A stretch of DNA of 23,972 nt, from NCBI GenBank assembly GCA_964503085.1, contig CAZCYQ010000052.1:1-23972 (forward strand), read 5' to 3'. Within the stretch, counting starts at the first letter, position 1, and every line of letters starts with the position of its first letter. A model generated the notes under the pieces. It had not been told where the DNA came from, did no database searches, and was given only the letters and a program-made list of their open reading frames with translations. This DNA is from Bin80 sp964503085. Its GTDB lineage: Bacteria; Bacteroidota; Rhodothermia; Rhodothermales; Bin80. Made by a program: the position numbers and the translations under genes. This document shows positions 5,825 through 13,870 of the stretch, in pieces.

Positions 5825-8155
5825 ATGATGCGAAGTCTTTCAGTTTTGGCCATTTTAGCCACATTGACAGTGCCTGTCACAGGGACCTCTTCTCCTGAAT
5901 CGATCGCTGCTTTTGGCGGAGCGATTGTCGCTGGAGATAGTCATCTTTTTGTAGCCGAGTCCCGGGGCTTCAAAAACCCGGGAATGGTTCATGTTTATGT
6001 GCGTGGTGCAGATCAGGCGTGGTTGTTGAGCAGTTCACTGCGTGCTCCAGATGCCCATGTTAATGATGGATTTGGGAGTGCTATTGCGTATGGAAACGGA
6101 ACATTGGTTGTTGCGAGTGCAACCGCCGTTTTTGTATTTGAGCAAGAGAATGGAACAGACAACTTTGTTCAAACAGGAAGACTCGAGTCAGATCATCCCG
6201 CCTTCGGTAGTGCGCTCACAGCAGATGGAAGATGGATTGCCGTAGGTACTACACAGCGAAATGTAGGCGATGTGATTGTTTTTAATCGTAACTCGGATGG
6301 CGTTTGGGTTGAGAGCACAATACTCGTCGATCCCAGTACAGAAGCCGAGTCAATGTATGGAATGGCGCTTTCGATGGATCAGGGGCGTTTACTTGTGGGT
6401 TCCCCTGGGGCCTGTAGCGCGTATTTGTACGAGCACGGCGATGATAAATGGGGGCTTGTAGAAACATTTTCGTGTGGAAAGCTGGACACAAATTCTGAGT
6501 TTGGATCCTCCCTAGATTTAAAAGGAAACCGGGCAGCCATAGGGGCGCCTTGGCATCATGTCGGAGTAGGTGCAGTGGCTGTCTGGCGCCTGGGGGATGG
6601 CGAAGATGCAACGTGGAGTGAATGGGAAACACTTATCCCGAATGATCGGTCAACGGTCCAGCATTTTGGTGCGCAGGTCCAGATCCGGAATCCTCAATGG
6701 ATTGTTGTTGGCGCGCCAGTGGCCTCGGACATGGATGGGGAAGTACATGTATATCCGGTACAGGAAAATGGATATGCTGACTCGGATAACTACGCGACAG
6801 TTCGCGGGCCCAGACCAAGATTTGGATCAGTTCTGGCAGTTGGGGAATCAGTCATTGCGGTTGGCGCGCCGGGTGCAGCCTACGGAGAAGGCAGTGCCTC
6901 GCTGGTGGAAATAAGGAATGATACCTGGGAGGTAACACAAGAGATTTTTAATGCAGGAGAACCTATGTCACGTATTGCCGGGACCCAGGTTACCTGTGCC
7001 GGGGGAGAGGCGGAAAGCTTTGGCTGTGGTCTAGTGGATTTGGTGGCGTTCCTGCCTAATCAGGAAATGGAGATGAATCGGGGTGTGCGCCTGAGCGACG
7101 TGTGGGGCTGGACAGATCCTGAAACCGGTACTGAATATGGTTTGATCGGCCATTTGGAAGGAGCGGTTTTTGTTGATTTAAGCGATCCATCCATGCCGGA
7201 ATATCTGGGCACGCTGCCGCGTACTGAAGGCTCGCCTGGAAGTACCTGGCGGGATATCAAGGTGTATAAAGATCATGCGTTTATTGTTGCTGACGGTGCA
7301 CGCGAGCATGGGATGCAAGTCTTTGACTTAACGCAATTGAGAGACGTGACGAATCCACCAGTGCAGTTTACAGAAACTGCACACTATGACCAGATTCACA
7401 GTGCTCACAATATTGTTATCAACGAAGACACCGGGTTTGCTTTTGCTGTTGGTGCTTCGGCCGGTGGCGAAACCTGTGGTGGTGGCCTCCACATGATTGA
7501 TATTCGTGAACCCCAAGCCCCCGTATTTGCGGGTTGCTTCGCAGACGAAACGACAGGACGTCGTAAGACCGGATACAGTCATGATGCGCAGTGCGTGATC
7601 TATGGTGGACCGGACACCGAATATACAGGACGTGAAATTTGCATTGGTGCCAACGAAACTGCAATCAGTATCGCGGATGTCACCGATAAAGACAATCCGA
7701 TTGCGGTTGGAACAGGTTCCTATCCCGACGCAGGATATGTGCACCAAGGCTGGCTTTCAGAAGATCATTCCTACTTCTACCAGAATGACGAACTGGATGA
7801 AATCGCCGGGAAGGTCGATAAAACACGCACGCTGGTTTGGGATGTCAGAGATCTGAGTGATCCGATAATGGTACGTGAGTTCTATGGACCCACTTCGGCT
7901 ACGGATCATAACCTTTATGTACACGGTAACCTGATGTATCAGACCAATAATGCGAGTGGTCTGCGACTCATAGATGTATCGACACCGGATAACCCGGTGG
8001 AGATCGGATACTTTGATACAACGCCGTACGGAACCGATGAAGCTGGATTCAATGGAACCTGGAGCAGTTATCCGTACTTCAAGAGTGGCATCATTGTGGT
8101 GACGAGTCGGCGGGAAGGCGTGTTTATTCTTAAGAAACAGACGGTCGACACCTGA
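5825..8155 (+). CDS. Secreted FG-GAP / choice-of-anchor B (LVIVD-type) beta-propeller protein
   Basis: 776 residues with an N-terminal signal peptide (about 1-21); two consecutive ATGs (5825, 5828) are possible starts. Residues ~25-360 carry about six FG-GAP-like blades, each with a FGS/FGA turn and a VGAP/VGSP strand (for example FGSSLDLKGNRAAIGAP, FGAQVQIRNPQWIVVGAP, FGSVLAVGESVIAVGAP). Residues ~410-776 match the choice-of-anchor B domain: TWRDIKVYKDHAFIVADG, HSAHNIVINEDTGFAFAVG, CGGGLHMIDIREPQAPVFAG, YSHDAQCVIYGGPDTEYTGR and YVHQGWLSEDHSYFYQNDE, with LVIVD-type repeats. The C-terminus ends at FILKKQTVDT with no type IX sorting domain or anchor helix, although family members often carry one. 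It is probably exported and may be periplasmic, surface-associated or released. Substrate unknown. It lies immediately after the tRNA. Confidence 0.85.
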   Translation: MMRSLSVLAILATLTVPVTGTSSPESIAAFGGAIVAGDSHLFVAESRGFKNPGMVHVYVRGADQAWLLSSSLRAPDAHVNDGFGSAIAYGNGTLVVASATAVFVFEQENGTDNFVQTGRLESDHPAFGSALTADGRWIAVGTTQRNVGDVIVFNRNSDGVWVESTILVDPSTEAESMYGMALSMDQGRLLVGSPGACSAYLYEHGDDKWGLVETFSCGKLDTNSEFGSSLDLKGNRAAIGAPWHHVGVGAVAVWRLGDGEDATWSEWETLIPNDRSTVQHFGAQVQIRNPQWIVVGAPVASDMDGEVHVYPVQENGYADSDNYATVRGPRPRFGSVLAVGESVIAVGAPGAAYGEGSASLVEIRNDTWEVTQEIFNAGEPMSRIAGTQVTCAGGEAESFGCGLVDLVAFLPNQEMEMNRGVRLSDVWGWTDPETGTEYGLIGHLEGAVFVDLSDPSMPEYLGTLPRTEGSPGSTWRDIKVYKDHAFIVADGAREHGMQVFDLTQLRDVTNPPVQFTETAHYDQIHSAHNIVINEDTGFAFAVGASAGGETCGGGLHMIDIREPQAPVFAGCFADETTGRRKTGYSHDAQCVIYGGPDTEYTGREICIGANETAISIADVTDKDNPIAVGTGSYPDAGYVHQGWLSEDHSYFYQNDELDEIAGKVDKTRTLVWDVRDLSDPIMVREFYGPTSATDHNLYVHGNLMYQTNNASGLRLIDVSTPDNPVEIGYFDTTPYGTDEAGFNGTWSSYPYFKSGIIVVTSRREGVFILKKQTVDT

Positions 8156-8252
8156 TTAACGGATCATAGATGGCCTCAACTGTGTAAACGGTCGAGGAGC
8201 GTAATAGCCCAGCACGTAATCTGAACCACATTTACCGGATTCGCTCACACAT

Positions 8253-9092
8253 ATGTACGTCCCACGTCGCCAGCGAATGCTGGATCAGTATCTGAAGGAG
8301 ATAGGTCAAATTGATCTTGTGACGCCAGCGGAGGAGGCAGAGTTAGCACGGAGGATTAAACAGGGCGATGAGGAGGCGCTTCTGAAGCTTACCCGTGCCA
8401 ATCTTCGCTTTGTAGTTTCAGTTGCGAAAAAATTCCAAGGGCAGGGGTTGCATCTCACTGACTTGATCAACGAAGGCAATTATGGTCTCATTAAAGCTGC
8501 TAAGCGGTTTGATGAGACGCGAGGATTCAAGTTCATCTCTTATGCCGTGTGGTGGATTCGCCAATCTATCCTGCAGGCGCTGGCTGAGCAGGGACGAGTA
8601 GTGCGTTTGCCCCTGAATCAGATCGGTACGATTAGCAAGATTCGTAAGAGCAGTGCACGGCTTGCACAGGAGCACGAACGTGATCCAAACCTGGAAGAAC
8701 TGGCAACTGACCTCCAGATTGATATTGAAAAGGTTCGCAGCGCAATGCAGCGCACTGCCAGGCACCTGTCTATGGACGCTCCCTTTAATGAGGATGACGA
8801 GAACAGCCTGCTGGATGTATTGCCCAGCAATGAGGTGGCTTCGCCTGACGAACCGCTCCGTGGGGAGTCCCTGAAGATTGATATTGAGGTGGCACTCAGC
8901 AGCCTGAGTCCGCGTGAGGCAGAGATCACTCGCCTATACTTCGGAGTCGGTCGAGAGCATCCCCTGACACTGGAGGAGATTGGCCTCCGATTTGATTTGA
9001 CAAGAGAGCGGGTGCGACAGATTAAAGAAAAAGCCCTCCGTAAACTTCGCCAGAAACACAGGCGCGAAGATTTGAAAATGCACGACATGTAA
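8253..9092 (+). CDS. rpoD: RNA polymerase sigma-70 factor, primary (RpoD/SigA) type without region 1.1
   Basis: 279 residues. Region 1.2 begins at once (LDQYLKEIGQIDLVT, ~10-24). Region 2 spans ~42-112, with LRFVVSVAKKFQGQG and the -10 recognition and melting helix FISYAVWWIRQSILQALAEQ. Region 3 is ~121-200, including DENSLLDVLPS as in region 3.2. Region 4 is ~207-270, with helix-turn-helix LTLEEIGLRFDLTRERVRQIK. Absence of region 1.1 and a length near 280 are normal for Bacteroidota primary sigmas. However, the conserved opening MRQLKI...TNRE of those proteins is replaced by MYVPRRQRM, and the frame is closed by TAA at 8217. It may therefore be a paralogue (group 2) instead of the sole housekeeping sigma. 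Single gene, with a gap of about 100 bp upstream. Confidence 0.85.
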   Translation: MYVPRRQRMLDQYLKEIGQIDLVTPAEEAELARRIKQGDEEALLKLTRANLRFVVSVAKKFQGQGLHLTDLINEGNYGLIKAAKRFDETRGFKFISYAVWWIRQSILQALAEQGRVVRLPLNQIGTISKIRKSSARLAQEHERDPNLEELATDLQIDIEKVRSAMQRTARHLSMDAPFNEDDENSLLDVLPSNEVASPDEPLRGESLKIDIEVALSSLSPREAEITRLYFGVGREHPLTLEEIGLRFDLTRERVRQIKEKALRKLRQKHRREDLKMHDM

Positions 9093-9322
9093 AGGGAATT
9101 ACAGCTCCTGATGAGATATAGGACCCTTGCCTCATAAAGCACCGGAGTGGATATTGAATCCCGGTCGTCTATGAATGCGGATGTGACTGCTATGATTGGT
9201 AATGCCTGCGTGTGGATCGCTGTGTGTGTAACAATGGCAGATACTACTTCGTAGATACGGATAGCCGATAGCAGTATCGCCCCGAAAAAAATCGCAAAAT
9301 AAATCTTTCCCAAACTTCTTCA

Positions 9323-10699
9323 ATGAGTACGCTCATGACTATTCGGCTCTCCTTACGGACGTTTTCGCGCATGTTTTGTGTAGGCCTGCTGGCCTTCGTC
9401 ACACTTACTGCATCAGCCCAGGTAACCCAGGAAATTACATTTCAGGATGCGGTGCGCATTGCACTGGATCAGAATACTCAGCTGCGACAGCGTGTCAACG
9501 CATTGCGAATGAGCGAGATTGATGTTCGATCCGCGCGTGCGGCATATCTGCCAAGTTTTAACCTGAGCACCGGAGGCGGGACAAACTTCGGGTTGTCTTT
9601 TGACACAAATGTTGGTGAGCTTCGGACAACGGCCAACTCACGATTCAATGTAAATGCCTTCTCGTCTGTGATGCTGTTTGACGGCTTCCAGAGGCGGTCG
9701 GCTCTTCGTCAGAGTCGACTCAACGTGACTGTAAACGACCTGGATCTTGATCGTCAGCGACAGTCAGTGGTGTTCTACGTTGCGACCGAGTTTCTCCTCT
9801 ATATCCAAGCGAGCGAACAGATCGCAATTCAGCAGGAAAACCTAGCCGCCGCTCAGCAGCTTCTGGCGCAAATTGAGGAATTTGTACGAGTTGGTACACG
9901 CCCGGTATCGGATCTGTACCAGCAACAGGCTACGGTAGAAAGCGCAGAGCTGTCAATACTGCAGTCTGAGCAGCAGGCGCAGGTGAGGATGGCCAATTTA
10001 ATACAGATTTTACAATTGGATCCGCTGGGCAATTACGAGTTTGTGGTGCCGGAATTGGCTGACGAATACCTGGTGCCGGAAGAGTTTGATCTGGATGATT
10101 TGATCACGCGCGCGCGGCTGCAGCGAGGTGATTTGCGCGCACGGGAAATTGCTGTGCAAGTAGCCCAGCAAGGGCTCCGTAGAGCGTCCAGTAGCATGTT
10201 ACCGGAACTCAGCTTTTCGGCCCGTACAGGTACAAGTTATAACAGCGGGATACAGGCGTTTGATTTTGGTGGACAGTTGGAACGGAACCGATCTGAGGCA
10301 ATTTCGCTGTCGGTAAGTGTACCGGTTTTCAATCGTCTACGCACACGTACGCAAAGGCAGCGTGCGCAGGTATCGTACGAAAATGCACAACTTGACGTTG
10401 AGGCCACTCAGCAGCAGGTCGGTGTTGAAGTTCGGCAGGCATATCTTAATTATGTTTTCGCCGAAAAGGAGTTGGAAGTAAATGAGAGACGACTGGTTTT
10501 CCAACAGCAGGCGTTGGACGCTGCTCGTGAGCGTTACAATGTGGGCGCCGCTACGCTCGTTGAACTTACACAGGCGCAGTCTGATTTTGTGCAGGCGTCT
10601 CAGGATGCAATCATCGCGCGATACACCATTTTTGTATATAAACGATTGATTCGTTACTACACTGGTGAATTGGATCCAACCCAACCATTATTTGACTAG
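9323..10699 (+). CDS. TolC-family outer-membrane efflux protein
   Basis: 458 residues. The signal peptide ends at about TASA-Q (residue 32); an in-frame ATG four codons later is an alternative start. The mature part has the two-repeat TolC layout of long coiled coils and short strands. Repeat one starts at ITFQDAVRIALDQNTQLRQ and contains RSARAAYLPSFNLSTGGG. Repeat two starts near LRAREIAVQVAQQGLRRASS and contains MLPELSFSARTG and VSVPVFNRLRTRTQ. The final helix is ERYNVGAATLVELTQAQSDF, typical of the family end. The product should be a trimeric outer-membrane and periplasmic duct. It opens a three-gene operon: the adaptor starts 7 bp after its stop and the ATPase follows with a 4-bp overlap. 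The 230 bp before it hold no gene I can support. Confidence 0.93.
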   Translation: MSTLMTIRLSLRTFSRMFCVGLLAFVTLTASAQVTQEITFQDAVRIALDQNTQLRQRVNALRMSEIDVRSARAAYLPSFNLSTGGGTNFGLSFDTNVGELRTTANSRFNVNAFSSVMLFDGFQRRSALRQSRLNVTVNDLDLDRQRQSVVFYVATEFLLYIQASEQIAIQQENLAAAQQLLAQIEEFVRVGTRPVSDLYQQQATVESAELSILQSEQQAQVRMANLIQILQLDPLGNYEFVVPELADEYLVPEEFDLDDLITRARLQRGDLRAREIAVQVAQQGLRRASSSMLPELSFSARTGTSYNSGIQAFDFGGQLERNRSEAISLSVSVPVFNRLRTRTQRQRAQVSYENAQLDVEATQQQVGVEVRQAYLNYVFAEKELEVNERRLVFQQQALDAARERYNVGAATLVELTQAQSDFVQASQDAIIARYTIFVYKRLIRYYTGELDPTQPLFD

Positions 10700-10706
10700 G
10701 ATTCCC

Positions 10707-12071
10707 ATGGCAAAGAAAAAAAATCGAACCCGTAATCTTCTGATATTTGTTGCAATAGCAGTGGTCCTTCTGGTGGCTCTGGGTTTTGTTGGACAGCGTA
10801 TCTTTGGTGGCCCCAACGCAGAGCGTGTTGAGATTGTTACAGCGGGACTACGGACAGTCACACAAACGGTGACCGCGTCTGGACGCGTGCAGCCCGAAGT
10901 GGAAATCGTGATTAGCCCGGATGTCTCCGGTGAAGTCGTGCAGTTACCTGTTGTTGAAGGTCAGCGCGTTCGCAGGGGAGAGCTTCTGGCACGTATCAAG
11001 CCGGATTATTACGAAGCTCAGGTAGAACAGGCAGAAGCGCAGCTTTCGCAGGCCAAGGCGAATCTGGCCCAGCGCGAAGCAAGCCTCCTGCTGCAGGAGC
11101 AGGTACTTGAACGGCAGCGTCAGCTATATGAAGCAGAGGTCATCCCTCTTGACGAATATGAGCAGAGTGAAACCCAGTACAAGATCGCCAAGACAGATCT
11201 GGACGCGGCGACATTTAATGTCGAGAGTTCAGAGGCACGTCTGCGGGAGGTCGAGGAACAGCTCAGCAAGACCGCACTCTATGCACCGATGTCTGGAACG
11301 GTGAGCCAATTGGATATTGAGTTAGGCGAACGGGTGACGGGCAATGAGCTTCAGGCGGGCACTACGGTTATGAAAGTGGCACGCTTGGACCAAATGGAAT
11401 TGGAAGTGGAGGTCAGTGAAAACGATGTGGTCAACGTTGCGCTCGGTGACACCGCCTCCATAGAAGTGGATGCCTACCCTGAGCGCTATTTCAAAGGTAT
11501 CGTTACAGAGATCGCAAACTCGGCTCGACTGCAAGGGAGTACATTTCAGGAGCAGGTAACGAATTTTCCAGTCAAAATCCGCATCCTGGATCCCCATAAT
11601 CCTACTGCACAGGCCCCCGGCGTCCTTAACGAGACACCCACGGTTCAAGACTATCCAAGCTTCAGACCGGGTATGAGTGGGACGGTTGATATCTTTACAA
11701 GCACGGTTAGCGAGGTCGTTGCTATTCCAATTCAGGCCGTGACCGTAAGAAACTTTAAAGACATCAACAGAGCTCGTGCCCGGCGAGCCGCCAGATCGGA
11801 ATCAGATTCGACGGCGGTGGGCGAAAGCGAGGATGGATCGGTCTCGTCGTCGGATGACGAAGATCTGCGGCGGATGGTGTTTGTAGTGGACGACGAAATG
11901 AAAGCGGTTGCGACGGCGGTCGAAACAGGAATTTCTGACGATCAGTTTATTGAAATCAAGTCAGGTCTGGAAGAGGGGCAGCGAGTGGTGAATGGTCCGT
12001 ACAGTGCCGTAAGCCGTGAACTCAGCGATGGAGACCTGGTCGAGGAACGTAGCTTTGGAGGTAGCAGATGA
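10707..12071 (+). CDS. HlyD/MacA-type periplasmic adaptor (membrane fusion protein)
   Basis: 454 residues from the ATG at 10707, 7 bp after the tolC stop; an in-frame upstream start at 10665 would overlap tolC and add nothing family-like. One N-terminal membrane anchor (LLIFVAIAVVLLVALGF, about 11-27). The order is adaptor-typical: a lipoyl half (VVEGQRVRRGELLARI), a long alpha-hairpin rich in Ala, Gln and Glu (about 105-190), a second lipoyl half (LYAPMSGTVSQLDIELGERV), then beta-barrel and membrane-proximal domains. An unusual low-complexity acidic and Ser-rich insert (about 360-390, with SESDSTAVGESEDGSVSSSD) lies near the C-terminus. It overlaps the ATPase gene by 4 bp (ATGA), a sign of coupled translation. 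It should link the TolC protein to an inner-membrane ABC transporter. Confidence 0.92.
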   Translation: MAKKKNRTRNLLIFVAIAVVLLVALGFVGQRIFGGPNAERVEIVTAGLRTVTQTVTASGRVQPEVEIVISPDVSGEVVQLPVVEGQRVRRGELLARIKPDYYEAQVEQAEAQLSQAKANLAQREASLLLQEQVLERQRQLYEAEVIPLDEYEQSETQYKIAKTDLDAATFNVESSEARLREVEEQLSKTALYAPMSGTVSQLDIELGERVTGNELQAGTTVMKVARLDQMELEVEVSENDVVNVALGDTASIEVDAYPERYFKGIVTEIANSARLQGSTFQEQVTNFPVKIRILDPHNPTAQAPGVLNETPTVQDYPSFRPGMSGTVDIFTSTVSEVVAIPIQAVTVRNFKDINRARARRAARSESDSTAVGESEDGSVSSSDDEDLRRMVFVVDDEMKAVATAVETGISDDQFIEIKSGLEEGQRVVNGPYSAVSRELSDGDLVEERSFGGSR

Positions 12072-12814
12072 ATAATGGAACGAGCGGTCATCCGCTAATT
12101 GAGTTACGCGACGTCAGAAAGCTTTATCCTATGGGCACGGAGATTGTCCGCGCATTGGATGGAGTAAGCCTGGATGTATATCCGAACGAGTACGTAGCAG
12201 TCATGGGCCCCAGTGGTTCCGGCAAGTCCACGCTCATGAACATGATTGGTTGCCTGGATACGCCTACGGATGGGAGCTATCTTCTTCGAGGGCATAATGT
12301 GGGGGAGATGGCTGATAACGAATTGGCAGAAATCCGCAATCGTGAGGTTGGATTTGTTTTTCAAACCTTTAATCTACTGCCGCGCGTTAACTGTCTGCAG
12401 AACGTAGAGCTTCCACTCATATACAGCGGTAAGACGCGCGGCCAGCGTCGCCAAATGGCTGAGCATGCGCTGGAGCAGGTTGGATTGTCTGACCGGGTTA
12501 CACATAAACCCAATGAATTGTCTGGCGGACAGCGCCAACGGGTTGCCGTTGCGCGCGCCTTGGTAAATAACCCGGCATTGGTTCTAGCCGATGAACCCAC
12601 CGGTAACCTGGATACCAAGACAGGTCAAGAGATCATGCTTCTTTTCGAGACGCTTTATCGCAGGGGCAATACGATGATGGTCGTAACGCATGAAGAAGAG
12701 GTTGCGCATCATGCACGCCGCATAGTTCGCTTGCGGGATGGCCTGATAGAGAGCGATATTCGTGTTGAAAACCCCATACTGGCGAACACGGATACATCTG
12801 CTTTACTGGATTGA
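12068..12814 (+). CDS. MacB/LolD-type ABC transporter ATP-binding protein
   Basis: 248 residues, a stand-alone nucleotide-binding domain. Walker A is GPSGSGKS at 47-54, the Q-loop is FVFQTFNLLPR (about 97-107), the signature LSGGQRQRVAVARAL starts at 151, Walker B with catalytic Glu is LVLADEPTGN at 171-180, and the H-loop His is at about 208 (MVVTHEEE). FQTFNLLPR and EPTGNLD are hallmarks of the MacB/LolD/FtsE group, whose partner is an FtsX-like permease. The gene starts inside the last codons of the adaptor gene (4-bp overlap). No permease follows: the next gene is a leftward lipoprotein. The only trace downstream is a 26-codon ORF (12839-12919) preceded by AGAAGG, which I cannot assign. 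The membrane partner must be elsewhere or lost. Confidence 0.93.
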   Translation: MNNGTSGHPLIELRDVRKLYPMGTEIVRALDGVSLDVYPNEYVAVMGPSGSGKSTLMNMIGCLDTPTDGSYLLRGHNVGEMADNELAEIRNREVGFVFQTFNLLPRVNCLQNVELPLIYSGKTRGQRRQMAEHALEQVGLSDRVTHKPNELSGGQRQRVAVARALVNNPALVLADEPTGNLDTKTGQEIMLLFETLYRRGNTMMVVTHEEEVAHHARRIVRLRDGLIESDIRVENPILANTDTSALLD

Positions 12815-13017
12815 GAGAGGTGTGCCGGTCAGAAGGTGATGAGCAGTCGCCGGCGATCAGGTTGGCAGCGATTTTCGTTCAGGATTGGATTAAATCTAGC
12901 ACCAAGGTTGTTGGTTTAGTTCTATGTCCAGGGTAGCGTACCATTCAGCGTTGGAGTATCGGTGACACAACGCTTGTCTTTCTGGATTCCACTACAGGGT
13001 TTGTTTGTGCCCCTACC

Positions 13018-13503
13018 TCATTTTGGTTCGCAGTCCAGCGCTTCCTCAATTTGCACAAACCTGATTGCATTCTGTGTTCGCCCGATCCGAATGGCTTCAA
13101 AAGCAACCCCGGTGGAAAAAGATGGACGACAATCGGAGCCTGGAGAGAACAGCCGATAAGTCGCCACCACCGTATCCCTGAGACTTTCGACGAGCTCAAA
13201 ACGCACGTCATACCCTCCCTCATTAACGTCAATGGCGGCCAGGAGGACCATTTCTGATTCGAAGTCTACGGATGTGAAGGGCATCAGCGGCTGAAGAGAA
13301 TCCGCGTATGCAGCCCATGTATCCACATCTGAGATCACACGTATGGTGGTTGTGTCAATGGAAGCTTGTAGTCCGCGGCCCAGCGGTACATAGGGGAGGA
13401 TTTCGGCCAGGTCTTCTTCGGTCAGTTCAGGCGGTTGCGTGGTCTCACAACTTGCAGAAAGCAGCAATGTGGAGATTAATATTATGGAACTAAATTTTTG
13501 CAT
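13018..13503 (-). CDS. PrcB-like lipoprotein
   Basis: 161 residues on the minus strand. The N-terminus is a lipoprotein signal (hydrophobic residues 7-15, then LSASC with C19 as the probable lipidated Cys; Ser at -3 is atypical). After an acidic linker comes a compact beta-rich domain: IRVISDVDTWAAYADSL, then VDFESEMVLLAAIDVNEGGYDVRFELV and a C-terminal pair of strands. This resembles the PrcB C-terminal domain, in which F-x-x-x-M-V-L followed by GGY is characteristic. PrcB was named from a treponemal protease complex, but most members are uncharacterised and no protease gene is nearby. It is convergent with the efflux operon and divergent from rpoZ, leaving only 45 bp for both promoters. Confidence 0.65.
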   Translation of the reverse strand: MQKFSSIILISTLLLSASCETTQPPELTEEDLAEILPYVPLGRGLQASIDTTTIRVISDVDTWAAYADSLQPLMPFTSVDFESEMVLLAAIDVNEGGYDVRFELVESLRDTVVATYRLFSPGSDCRPSFSTGVAFEAIRIGRTQNAIRFVQIEEALDCEPK

Positions 13504-13548
13504 TAGCGTGTCAGCAGTCCGTTACGGATTCGTGTCTATAAACTACTC

Positions 13549-13851
13549 ATGCCGCTTAAAACAGTTGATATTGATGCGCTGGTTGAACAAACAGGAAACC
13601 TGTTTGAAGCCGTTGCGATCCTTTCGAAGCGTTCGCGCCAGGCCGCGATCAAAATGAAGTCGGAGCTTGATACGCGTCTCGCGTACTTTGAAGGCTTCGA
13701 TCCCGAACTGGAGGATCCGCATTTTCAGGAAGAACAGCGCCGTATATCTATTGAGCACGAGGAGCGACCCAAGCCCACCGAGGTTGCAGTCGAGGAAATG
13801 TTCAATTCCGAAATATACTTCCGGGACCCCACTACGGAGCCGGAAATATAG
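13549..13851 (+). CDS. rpoZ: RNA polymerase omega / Rpb6-like subunit (Bacteroidota form)
   Basis: 100 residues. The pattern is that of the Bacteroidota omega subunit: DIDALVEQTGNLFEAVAILSKRSRQAA (helices holding the omega fold, residues ~7-33), a Lys and Glu-rich helix, a variable acidic loop, then ERPKPTEVAVEEMFNSEIYFRDP at ~72-94, where the PKPT motif and the YFR-(D/N)-P end are diagnostic. Omega helps assemble and stabilise RNA polymerase around beta-prime. uvrA begins 19 bp after the stop, so the two are probably co-transcribed. Upstream is a 45-bp divergent intergenic region with an A/T-rich CTATAAAC stretch about 12-20 bp before the ATG; promoter assignment is only a guess. Confidence 0.88.
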   Translation: MPLKTVDIDALVEQTGNLFEAVAILSKRSRQAAIKMKSELDTRLAYFEGFDPELEDPHFQEEQRRISIEHEERPKPTEVAVEEMFNSEIYFRDPTTEPEI

Positions 13852-13870
13852 GGCGTAGCCCGGCCTGTCA

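Noticed and set aside
7328..7747. Minus-strand frame of 139 codons within the choice-of-anchor B gene
   Set aside because: Fully inside a gene with clear conserved motifs on the + strand; no recognisable domain of its own.
8618..9313. Long minus-strand frame (231 codons) opposite the sigma gene
   Set aside because: Most of it is antisense to conserved sigma-factor codons and its composition (Ser/Arg-rich) is that of a shadow frame; only the first ~70 codons lie outside the gene and show no family pattern.
12847..12856. Ten-base palindrome TCGCCGGCGA after the ABC ATPase gene, considered as a terminator between convergent genes
   Set aside because: No loop room and no T-tract; short palindromes of this kind occur by chance.
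12839..12919. 26-codon ORF with a good ribosome-binding site after the ATPase, considered as the start of a missing permease
   Set aside because: Its Arg-rich sequence does not match the usual start of FtsX/MacB permeases, and it ends at once; left unassigned.
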